Below, piece after piece: positions 47,425-57,960 of a stretch of DNA of 64,000 nt. Location: NCBI GenBank assembly GCA_019916065.1, contig CM034237.1, positions 22,217,752 to 22,281,751 of the forward strand, in the 5' to 3' direction. A program made the translations under genes and the position numbers. The notes below the pieces were generated by a model that had not been told where the DNA came from, did not search any database, and worked only from the letters and a program-made list of their open reading frames with translations. This stretch comes from Vitellaria paradoxa (lineage: Eukaryota; Streptophyta; Magnoliopsida; Ericales; Sapotaceae). The stretch's first letter is position 1. Every line of letters starts with the position of its first letter.

Positions 47425-50400
47425 TTACCAAACAACCAAAAGAGGTGCCTGATATACAAGAAGTGGACGTAGTAGAATCTATAGTCCAGGGTTATGTAGG
47501 TCTTGAATTCGTTGAGGATCTTTTAGAGAAAGCTATTCTCTTTAGCGAGGAAATTTTGAATTCCATGTTATCAAACCAAGAGCTACGAGCAATAGTTGAT
47601 TGGTTGGAAATATGCCCAATCATGTCTGTAGGAGAGTGGATACCAACCTTTGAAAGTCTGGGACCTTTGTTAAATAAAGTAGTCTTCGGAAGTAAAAGCT
47701 TCTAACCCTAACAGAAAACCTTTACCCCATAATCTTAAATATGATTTTCTAGGTGAGGGACAGACATATCCTATAGTTATTTCTTCAGAATTGACTATCT
47801 ATCAAGAGCATTTGTTAATTGAACTTTTAAAAAATCATAAGAGAGCTCTAGGATGGTCAGTAGCTGACTTGACGAGTATAAGTCCTTTCCTTTGCACACA
47901 TCGTATATATCTAGAAGAGGATGCCAAACTAGTTCGTCAAATGCAACCACGACTCAATCCGAACATGAAAGAAGTAGTGAGAGCTGAAGTGTTGAAACTA
48001 CTAGATGTAGGGATAATTTATCCTATCTTTGATTCTAAATGGGTGAGCCCTACACAGGTAGTTCCTAAGAAATCATGGGTTACAGTAATATGGAATGAGA
48101 ATAACGAGTTGGTTCCAACTCGAATACAAATTGATTGGCGAGTGTGCATTGATTATAGAAAGCTTAATGCAGTCACACGTAAAGATCACTTTCCTCTTCC
48201 CTTCTTAGACCAAGTTCTAGAAAGAGTAGCTGGCCATGCTTACTATTATTTCTTAGATGGTTATTTAGGGTATAATCAAATAGAGGTAGCCTTACAGGAC
48301 CAAGATAAAACTAGTTTTACTTGTCCTTTTGGTACCTTCGCATATAAAAGAATACCCTTTGGCTTGTGTAATGCTCCTGCTACCTTTCAATGCTGCATGA
48401 TGCGTATCTTTAGTGAAATGGTAGATGAAATAGTTGAGGTATTCATGGATGATTTCTCTATTTATGGAGATTCATTTGAGCAGTGTTTAAGGAACCTTGA
48501 TCTAGTGTTGACACAATGTGAGGAAAAGAACCTAGTGTTGAATTGGGAGAAGTGCCACTTCATGGTCACCCAAGGAATTGTATTAGGACACATTGTATCT
48601 AAAGAAGGCATTCAAGTGGATCAAGCTAAGGTAGAGCTAATTCAAAAGCTTCCCATTCCTCAATCTGTAAGGGATATTAGATCATTCTTAGGGTATGCTA
48701 GGTTTTACAGAAGATTCATTCAATCTTTCAGTGAAATTTTCAAACCCTTACGTAAATTGTTGATGCAAGATACCCAATTTGAATGGACTCCCCAGTGTCA
48801 AAAATCCTTCGATAAACTCAAGGGTTGTCTAACTTTAGCCCCTATTCTTCAACCTCTTGACTGGTCATTTCCCTTTGAACTTATGTGTGATGCAAGTGAT
48901 CATGCTATTGGAGCTGTGTTAGGTCAAAGAAGAGACAAAAAGGCGCATGTTATTTACTATGCTAGTAAAACCTTAAATGATGCGCAGAAAAATTATACAA
49001 CAACTAAAAACGAACTGCTAGCAGTTGTCTTCGCCCTTGAGAAATTTTGATCTTATCTCATTGGTTCAACAGTAATTGTTTTTACTGACCATTCAGCACT
49101 TAAATACCTATTAACCAAACAAGAGGCCAAACCACGATTAATCTGATAGATATTGCTTCTACAAGAATTTGACCTTGAAATAAAAGATAAGAAAGGTGTT
49201 GAAAATGTTGTAGTGGATCATCTGTCATGTTTGCCAATAGAAGTTTATTCCCATGATGACACTCAAATAAATGATAGCTTCCCAGACGAACAATTGTTTC
49301 ACATAGAAGCAATAACAGCCCCTAACACTCCTTGGTATGCTGATATTGCTAATTATCTAGTGACAGGACAAATCCCAAAAGAATGGAACTATAAGGCTAG
49401 GAGTAAGTTTCTTAGAAATGTACGAGTTTTCTTTTGGGATGATCCATATTTATTTAAATATTACACTGATCAAGTGATACACCGTTGTATCCCTGAGTAG
49501 GAAGTTCCAAGTATAATTGAATTTTGTCACTCTCAAGCATGTGGTGGCCGTTTTCTCACAAACAAAACAACCGCTAAAATTCTCCAATGTGGATTCTATT
49601 GGCCTATGCTATTTAAAGATGTGCATCATTTTTGCACTACATGTGATAGATGCCAACGCTTAGGTAGTTTGACACATAGGAACATGATGCCTCTATCCCC
49701 TGTTCTTGTTTTGGAAATTTTTGATTGTTGGGGAATAGAATTCATGGGTCCCTTTCTAGTTTCATTTGGGTATGAATTCATTCTAGTTAGGGTCGATTAT
49801 GTCTCCAAATGGGTAGAGGCAATTGCCAACAGGACTAATGATCGTAAAGTCATACTCAAATTCCTCTGTGAGAATATATTCTCACGCTTCGGGGTACCTC
49901 GAGCAATTATTAGTGATGGAGGAAAACATTTTTGAAACCAGCCAATAGGAACCCTACTGCTAAAATATGGGTTAGTTCATAAAGTAGGTACTGCATATCA
50001 TCGGCAGACGAGTGGGCAAGTAGAGCTTGCAAATAGAGAAATCAAGCAAATTCTAAAAAAAATTGTTAATCCAAACTGCAAGGTTTGGTCACTGAGGTTT
50101 GTAGATTCCCTATGGGCATATCGTACCGTTTGTAAAACCATTTTGGGAATGTCACCTTATAGGTTAGTTTATGGTAAGCCATGCCATTTGCCCGTAGAAT
50201 TAGAACAAAAAGCTTATTGGGCAATTAAGCAATTCAATATGGACATTGATGAAGCTGCGTTGCATCGTAAATTACAAATTGTAGAAATGGAGGAATTACG
50301 AAATGATGCATATGAGAATGCACTAATTTCAAAGGAATAGATAAAGAAAGTACACGACCATCATATTGCACAACGCTCATTCCATGAAGGTCAAAAGGTA

Positions 50401-50623
50401 CTACTTTATCGTTCACGACTTCACTTATTTCCGGGTAAATTGCAATCTAAGTGGTCGAGACCATTCATTGTAACATGTGTCAAACCATGGAGCTATTGAA
50501 ATAGAAAACCTGAGAAATAGAAATCGATTGAAAGTTAATGGGCATAGGCTGAAACCCTATTTGGATAATTTTATTGGTTTGGTGAAATCGTAGGATCTTT
50601 TAGATCCCCCACCTTATGAGTAA
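47425..50623 (+). pseudogene. Element A pol, second part: RT, RNase H, integrase
   Basis: It resumes with the Lys-Gln-Pro that follows His-Val-Thr. RT (47791-48500) has FGLCNAPATFQ and FMDDFSIYG. RNase H has CDASDHAIGAVLGQ (about 48888). Integrase keeps SDGGKHF and [10 protein letters not shown], but its first catalytic Asp is Glu (WGIEFMGPF, about 49730). Breaks include a slip at about 47690, TGA at 49048, TGA near 49146, TAG at 49498 (TGG in B), TGA near 49933 and TAG near 50338. It ends DPPPYE at 50620, as in B. It is inactive both by nonsense and by the Asp-to-Glu change. Confidence 0.88.
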
Positions 50624-51574
50624 GCCAGAATTAGCAAATTGTTGTAATTGTACCATATTTAGAGTTAGGTTAGGTTTTAATTTTTCCCTCATTTTTGGAC
50701 TTTAATCTTTAGTTCAGAACCCTTCTCAAATTTGGAAAAATAGAGCAAAACAGAGTTAGAGTATCCCATTTTGTGGTCTGGACCCCCTGCTAAACGATTG
50801 AGACCACAATAAGTTGTTGAGAAAAACAAATTAGCTAAAACCATTTTGTGGTCCAGACCATCTGCGGGTGGTCTGGACCCTGTAACTCCTTAATACCTAA
50901 TTTTGGCTGTTTAAAGTTTAAAATTCTCTCAAACAACTTCATCTCCTCTCGATTTCTTCTTCCATCTTTGCAGTCTCCTTCACGATTTGGTCTTCCCGAG
51001 CTCTATTTGGTGTTAATTGCTCTTCCATTATTCTATCAACTCGACTACAAGGCAAATTCTTCTCGATTCAAGCCTTAGTTCGTTACCACTCAATCTTTCC
51101 TTGAACCTGAGCTAAGCTTAATAGCTCAAAGGTTCCTACTATCTTGAGAGATTGAACTTTATTTTACGTTCTAAATAATGGGAAGAATGCTATTACTTAT
51201 TTGGGGTGATTTCTCTCAACCCCAACATATCTTTGAACGTGGGTTATACATTGGGTCCGAGGGTTTGATTAACCCTATGATTTTGATTTGTTCTTGATAC
51301 AAAAACCTTATTTCTTCAAAGTGTGTTAAGAAAATCTTGTTTAAATTGTTGTTTTGAGCAAAGGGACCCCATTATGGTGGATATTGTATGACCATCTAAA
51401 TGATCAAGTAAACCCACCCATGGTGTGTGTATAGCCACATGTTTATCCTAAATGACACATTCACTATGGTTTACATTTTCATTGTTGTCAATAGAATTCA
51501 GCCACTGAACTTGTGTGGACATAGAATGCTTTGTTGATTAATTCAATATCTATTCTTGATGTTTTGTAGCTTCC
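50624..51574 (+). other. Element A pol-ORF2 intergenic region with two palindromes
   Basis: Arms TGTGGTCT and AGACCACA lie at 50772-50808, and GGTCCAGACC with GGTCTGGACC at about 50849-50879. A leader-like region follows and ends in TGTTTTGTAG, an acceptor-like site 4 nt before the ORF2 ATG. The arrangement parallels 41131-42086 in element B. Confidence 0.5.
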
Positions 51575-52508
51575 ATGGCCCCACGAGTTAAACATAGTGC
51601 CAATAGAAAACTTGGGTCTCATTCTTTTGATAGAACTAGATTTTGGAGGGAAGAAGTTGAGCACAGTTATGACAATATTTGGGTCCACAAACCTGTAGTC
51701 ATTAAGTGATATTGGCAAATTGAACACCTTAGGGGGGAAGACTTCATGTTAGAACAAAATTTTGAAAGGCGACAATGGCTTCACTTCGCCAAATTCTTCG
51801 CCTACTGTGTCAGAGATTTAGTTAGAGAATTTTTCGCCAACTTTAAAGAAGGCTCAATTATCAGGAGTCAGGGTAGAGAGTGCCTTATAAGTTGGGTCTG
51901 GGGGGTTGAAGTTATGATTACACCAAATGACTTTGCTCAAGTGTTTCAATTACCCCGAGTACAAAATCCCGAATTCACATATCCAGCTGAGGGTCCGGGG
52001 GGCATTGCATATGTTTTCATGTACCAATTTGCTGCCTCAAAATAGAAATTCAGATTATACCCCCCTTCGTGCTCGTCTAATATATGCTATTGGGACGGGG
52101 ATGACAATCAATTTGCCCTTTTACCTATGGCACCAAGTGGCCTACACTTGTGAGCATTCAGGATCCTTAACCACTTTACCCTTTGGAGGAGCTCTTATGG
52201 ATATTTTTAGGAGAAAGGGGGCCCAAATTACAGATGACATGCCCATTGCCTCGAGGTTGCAACCCTTTAACATTACATCTTACACTAAATCTCGAGGTAT
52301 ACTAGCGAAGAAAAAGAGAAAGACTGAGGACCCAGCGGAGGGTGGACCATCACAGGTTTTAGAGGAGTCAGACGACAACCAAGAGGTCACTAATGCAAAG
52401 TTGGCTGAGAAGATTGGAGCATTGGTTGAGCACATTAGTCTCATGGAACAGAACCAAGAAGAAGATCATCAGTTACTGTTGCGTATCCACCAGTCTCAAC
52501 AAACCTAA
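51575..52508 (+). pseudogene. Element A ORF2 (env position), degenerate
   Basis: It begins MAPRVKHSANRKLG just after an acceptor-like TTTTGTAG. It aligns with element B ORF2 through QNFERRQWLHFAKF, VREFFANFKEG, ITPNDFAQVFQLPRV and LHMFSCTNLLPQN, with a charged C-terminus (KKKRKTEDPAEGG) and a final coiled stretch. A TGA lies at 51707. About 30 residues present in B are missing near 52000, with a frame change there. The function is unknown; no membrane span is visible. Confidence 0.7.
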
Positions 52509-52850
52509 GGACACCTTCTCCAAAGTATCCTCGACCATATTAGAGACTCTTATCCACCTCCACCTCCACCTCCTTAGTGATAGGATGCTATTTTTCTTTG
52601 TTTTGAGTGTTTAGGATTATGTACTTATTATGTTATATGATGTTCCTAAAACTCTGTAATTTCTACTATTTATTTTTGGGATTTGGACTATTTGTGACTC
52701 ATTCATTTCTACTATTTATTTTAGTTTTGTTATTTCTTTTGATGTAATTCTATTTTCTTTGCTTGTGATTATTATCTTATGATTGGTTGAATTGTTATTT
52801 TTGTTCTTAAAATTTTGTTTCTATATTTATTTTGTAAGCACAGGCTTGTC

Positions 52851-53400
52851 ATGACTAGTCCTAACAATGATATCGATAATTAGGAGATAAACACTAAGTT
52901 GTTAATTGGAAAAAGAAACGTAAGTAGGAAGGCATACCTTATATATAAAATGAGGAGAGTGATTCTGAGTAGTCAGAGGTTGACTTGGAAGCCTGGCCAA
53001 ATGAGTGTTTTCTCGAGAGTAATTCTCTGCCATTGCCACTAATATTTCGCTTGTTCTTATAACACCTAACCAACTGCTTGAGGGACAAGGGTGGGATGAG
53101 GTTGACCTTCAAATTATTTTAGATATGGAATGGGCCGAAATCACTTTCTCCACTGAGTGGCTCGATGCACCCACCTACGACACTGACACTAACACTAAAA
53201 CTGGATCTGAAATAAGTAACCAATTTGATTATCAAGACATGCCACCTCTGGAAGCCATTGTGCCTGAGAGTGCTAATAATAAAACTAAGGAAAATACTGA
53301 CAATTCCAATGAGTCGGACCAGGATGACTCTGGTATCTCATTGCAATCACTTTTTGAATTTCGCCATACTTTAGCTGCATTTGAAGCCAACTTAAGGTAA
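52851..53400 (+). pseudogene. Element A ORF3, acidic protein of unknown function
   Basis: The ATG at 52851 follows an acceptor-like GTAAGCACAG. Stops break the N-terminal part, which still shows the acidic NEESDSE and DLEAWPNE blocks. From about 53065 to 53400 the frame is open and aligns with element B ORF3: TPNQLLEGQGWDEVDLQ, then MEWAEITFSTEWLDAP. The end is acidic (NSNESDQDDSG). No domain recognised. Conservation between two separate elements is the main evidence that it is real. Confidence 0.62.
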
Positions 53401-54255
53401 TTCTCAACCCTATTTTTTTTTTCCTATTTTATTTTCTTCTTATTCTTTTACTCTCCTTTATGATTACATTAGTATTATTCTTATTCTTTTGCATCAACAT
53501 CATTAGTCACTCACACTTAGTTGGGGGATGTATTAGAGGATACCTTTAGTGACTTGAATAATGGGTGATGTTTAGTTTATTTTGTGCTTTTCTCTTTTAT
53601 GATTTTTGTGGTTATTGTTTCATGCTTATCATCATGCTCACTATTGCACACTATAGAACCACATATGCTTCATGGTTCTCACATTGAGGACAATGTGAAT
53701 TTTAAGTTGGGGGTAGGGTTCGCATGATGACTTTTTGTGCCAAAATTGTAAATTTTTAAAATTTTTGAGCATCTTTAACCTTAAATACATGAATTTAGCA
53801 CATTTGTACCTCCATGTCAGCCCTTTTTGGCTTGGTTGATTGTGGAATTGAGTGAGAGAGTGATAAATGAGTTATGTTCAAGCTTTAATAGAAAACTCAG
53901 TTCAAGTTGATTGTATAATGACCTTGTGCATTTTTTACTATCATAGAGAAGAGTTTATGTGCTTAGGAGTAGATTTTGTTTAACATTGGTTAATTCAGCA
54001 TTCTTGGACTAGGTAGAGACTTACACCCTTAGTGGTGAGCTTTTGAGCCTATTATTCTTTTCTTGAGGGGTTGCACATAATCACAGCTTTTTTATTTTTC
54101 ACTTTGGTTTCCAATGCACCAATTGCATCACACACACTTGCATGAGTTTCACTTGGCATATTATGAGTTGTTGCAAGCTTTGAACATGATGCTAGACCAT
54201 CTTTGCTATTGTTGGGCCTCTTTGTCCTTCCTTGATATGAAATTGTCCTAGGAAC
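53401..54255 (+). other. Element A 3' noncoding domain, left part
   Basis: It contains a palindrome with arms CACATTG and CAATGTG around AGGA at 53680-53697, then a purine tract AGTTGGGGGTAGGG at about 53705. It is very similar to element C at about 58290-59030 and ends at GGAAC, the element C target. Confidence 0.75.
54251..54255. repeat. Target-site duplication GGAAC, left copy (element C)
   Basis: GGAAC precedes the element C LTR and recurs at 62171-62175. The undisturbed order TTAGGAACCAACTTGAAG can be seen within element C itself near 59020. Confidence 0.85.
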
Positions 54256-54817
54256 TAATTAGTATGCATTATTGTACAATTATATATATATTGAGCATGC
54301 TAATTATGAATTTATAATTATTATTGGCGATGTGTTAGCGTGATTATCTCATTTCCATGCATTCTTGGTGTGTGTATATTTCAGGTGATATAATATGGTG
54401 TTTTTGGCCCAAACAACACCATGGTTACATGTGAGGAGGAGCCAAGGTAAGCCAAAATAAAGAAAGTGCAAGAAGAGTCCAAAGACTCCCAAGACTTCTT
54501 CAACTTCCCAAGATCCATTCCAAGGCATAAGATCAACTACCATGGGTGCCAAGGAGAAGGAAGTGGTTTGAAGTTCAAACTAGTTGAAGTGATGTGCGGT
54601 TGAAGTTCCAGCTCAACACCCTCTCAGTTTTCCAGCCATAACTTTTTTGTCACAACTCCAAATGGTGCCATTCTTTTTTGGTTAGAAAAAAGACTTCAAG
54701 GGCTACAACTTTCGTGTTTTAGCCAAAGCCCAAATCAATCATCTTGAGGGTCAAAATCGCACCGAAAGTCAGGGACAGAAAGCTGTCGAAGAAGAATTAT
54801 TCACTGTAGTTGCAGAC

Positions 54818-55029
54818 GGGCGCCCCACCTCAACCATGGGCGCCCCACAGGTGCCATGGGCGCCCCACCTAGACCTATGGGCGCCCCTGAGGACCCTTGG
54901 GCGCCCCACTCTTCATAAAGTGGGCGCCCACAGAGAGGGAGTTCTGGCTACTGTTTTTGGCTATCTCTTTGAGGACTTCATCAAACACTTGTACCATGGG
55001 CGCCCCACCTCAGCCATGGACGCCCATGA
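54818..55029. repeat. Cluster of GGGCGCCCC palindromes in element C U3
   Basis: Seven intact GGGCGCCC palindromes and one variant, usually as CATGGGCGCCCCAC, lie within about 210 bp ending some 70 bp upstream of the TATA box. In the 3' LTR copy (about 60868-61050) several have become GGGTGCCCC or similar and one segment is deleted. Confidence 0.8.
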
Positions 55030-55100
55030 GGACTCTTCCAGCACAAGTTTAGAATAAGTTTGAGTTGTGTTTTTACCTTTATGCCCTTGTAATATACGTT

Positions 55101-55110
55101 GATATAAAAG
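55101..55110 (+). promoter_or_regulatory. TATA box of element C 5' LTR
   Basis: GATATAAAAG, conserved in the 3' LTR at about 61122. Confidence 0.6.
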
Positions 55111-56155
55111 GTTGAAAATCTGATGTAGGAGGGTCGAAAAACCTACGCACTTCTTTTCTTTTCTTAGTTTAGTTTAGATTAGGGTTAAGATTTTGCTTTT
55201 TGCTTTGGATTTTTCAAGCTTGATTTTGCCTTCACTATAAGATTCATGTGTAAGTTCTATTTGTTAGTTCGTTTTTAATAAGAATTTCATGTTCTCTGTG
55301 CTTTGTCTTTAAGGTTCGCTTCGTAGTGTTTTGTAGCCTTAATTCGGATTGATTTGCTTTTGAAATTGTTTTAAACCTTCTTAATCTATTTCGTTCTTGT
55401 GTTTTGTTGCATGATGAAGATTTTTTTCCTTTCAAATTGCTTTGTTCATGCTTTCGCAATGTTAGGCTATGGTTTTTCTTGGTTTTAATCTAGGAATGTA
55501 ATCGAATTGAAGGAGTTGAATTTTGATAGTTCCAACTAAAATTTGTTCATCTTTCGAATAAAAACGTAAGGGTCGTGATCCTAGATTAAATTTCGAAAAT
55601 GAATCACCCGTGATAAAGTTGAACTTCGGTTACAATCAGGTAAATTGAAGGTCAGTTCCATGTCCCGGTGATTTCGAACTTGATTTCAAAACCCTAGATT
55701 AGCGATCTCCTTACGAAAAAGGGTTTTCGGTTGTTAAATCTTCTGACCTAATATTACAGGCGTAAGAATTAGGTTGCGTTAATTATATATCCAAATTCAA
55801 CCCTTCGAGGACATTATAGGATTAGGTTAAAGCCAAGTGTTTCAATTTACATAGTTTACTTAAGTCTAATTCGCGTAGTTTGTTAAAGTTTTCATCTTCG
55901 TGTTTTTGTTTTTCGTTTGAATTATGTTTGCAATTTTCAAACCATCATTACAATTCCCTATTTGAAAACTCCAAAAAATATTTTCATCTTTTCTTTTCAA
56001 GATTTTCGCAAGTGTTTTCACAACCAAGTTCTCCAAAGATTTAGTCACACCCTTGCTCCCTGTGGAAGATGACCTAGGACTCACCTAGACTAAACTCAAC
56101 CGACCTCTTATACTTGAGAGTGAGCCACTACCAAATTAGAAAGCGGTCAAGTTTT

Positions 56156-56173
56156 TGGCGCCGTTACCGGGGA
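56156..56173 (+). other. Element C primer-binding site, tRNA-Asp
   Basis: TGGCGCCGTTACCGGGGA, after spacer AGTTTT. It has one mismatch to the plant tRNA-Asp 3' end. Confidence 0.85.
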
Positions 56174-56550
56174 GCAATGGTGTGTGTGTGCTAAACTCGG
56201 AGAGCTTGTGGATGAAAGCACTTGCTGGTGAGGTTATATTTGGACTTCCAGGTGACATCGTTCCTTATTTATTTTCTTTTGTATATTTCATTTTTTATTT
56301 TGATTCATTTTCTCTAGTTTTAGGATTTTTCTTCTTTTAGATATTTGAAAAAAAAAAAAAAACAAAAATAATAGTCATTTGCATTCATATAATCTAGCTT
56401 GCATGTTAGTAAACTTAGGTTGCATTTTAGTGTAGTTTTTCTGTCTTCTTATTTTGTTTTCATTTTTATTTTCTGATCTTAGACATAGATATTGGTGATC
56501 TTGTACATGGCCCTTTTGATACCTGAGAATACATAGAGTATCTAGGTGGC

Positions 56551-57960
56551 ATGTTTGGATATGATTTTAGATTAGATACATATAGTATGCTTCCCCAATT
56601 TTTCGGGCACGAGGTGGAAGACCCATGTCTTCATCTCGATAGGTTTGAGGCAGTGTGTGATTTATGTGATGATGTTAGAATGAGCAAGAGAATTAGGTTC
56701 ATGTTTTTCCCTTTGTCTTTACAAAGTGTGGCTGGTAACTGGTGCTATGATTTTGGTGAATGGACCACTTGGGATCAGTGTTATCAAGCTTTTATTGAAC
56801 ATTTCCTCCCTATTCATCAAACTTTCACCCATGGCTTTCAAATTAGAAATTTTTATCAAAAGAAGGGTGAAGTATTTTATAAATGCTGGGAGAGATTTAA
56901 CATACTTTTGGACACTTTCCCAAGTCATAGATTAGAGTTGGGGGACATCATAGCCATATTATACAATGCTCTGCCTCATGAGTTGTACCAGGCATTTGAT
57001 AAAGTCTTGGGGAAGGAATTTCTTGACCTTACACCGGGTGAGGCATGGTCATTCCTTGAATTTTTTTGTGAACACACCAAGCCACGGGAAAGACTTGAAA
57101 CTAGATTTGACCCATATGTACTTGAAAGCCACACCGACCTTTTCCTACATGTGCCTACTTCACTTGATCCTCATGATTCATCCCTTGGAAGTAGCGTATG
57201 CGTGGAGCCTGATTACTCAGATTTTGCATGTTCCAACCTTGTTCCACTCACTAAGGGCCAGTCTGAGGAGCCCCAAGATTACTAGCCTAGTGAACCTTGT
57301 GATGCACAATTTGAGACCATAGGCACTGAGTGGGAAAATTGCCCTAACCACACTAAGGATGATGTTTAGGATGAGTGTCTTTCTCATTTCCCTTTGGACT
57401 CTCCCATTCAGGAGATTTCTTTACCACCTTTTGAGAGTTAGGGGGACATGCAGTCCTTTCCTACTACTGAGTTTGATGCTCTACCCACCCAGACCACCAC
57501 GGGCCATATTGAGAGTCTTTTGACTCCGTTTGAGCAATTGCAAGTTACAATGCCCGAGGAGCATATCATTGAGTCAGTAGATCCTTTTTCACTCACTTAT
57601 ACACCCAAGATTGAGAGTGGTGCACACCTCTCACCTTTTGGCATAGTCCTACCCACGAGTGTTACTCTAGGGATTGTGAGTGATTACACTGTGACCGATT
57701 ATCCTTGGGGGGAGGTCAGAGACATTGGGGGTGAGTTCATTGATTTTCTGGGCACTGAGAGACTAATAGAACCCACCATATTTATGTCCTTACATACATT
57801 ATGGCCACATCCGAGGTTTCATGAATCTCACTTGGCCTTACATCCCTTCATGTGTTTTACATCCAAGGAGCGTCCACCTTTGGTGCTTCATGGGTCCAAA
57901 GAAAATCTTTTATTTCTTCAACCATTTGTGGATGAATGGGATAGAAAGGGTGTTGGATAA
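56551..57960 (+). pseudogene. Element C gag-like ORF, interrupted by three TAG codons
   Basis: One frame of about 470 codons holds a capsid domain diverged from gag of A and B: DPCLHLDRFEAVCDL, FFPLSLQSVAGNWCYDF, the FYQKKGEVFYKCWERFN block, and LTPGEAWSFLEFFCEHT. No CCHC knuckle is seen. A second half (about 57290-57960) is proline- and acid-rich and unknown to me, ending FVDEWDRKGVG. Its only breaks are TAG at 57283, 57367 and 57439, clustered between the halves. An upstream TGA shortly before 56551 limits the start, so the native N-terminus may lie further upstream. Likely role: particle protein able to join particles of a related element. Confidence 0.75.

Larger units (their letters stand above)
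54256..56149 (+). repeat. Element C 5' LTR
   Basis: It starts TAATTAGTATGCATT (TGATTAGCATGCATT in the 3' copy, so the first dinucleotide has changed from TG to TA) and ends AAAGCGGTCA. TATA box GATATAAAAG at 55101. GGGCGCCC repeats lie upstream. Confidence 0.88.

Noticed and set aside
54818..55029. CRISPR-like array
   Set aside because: This is plant DNA. The repeats are short palindromes with irregular spacing inside an LTR, and no spacer structure exists.
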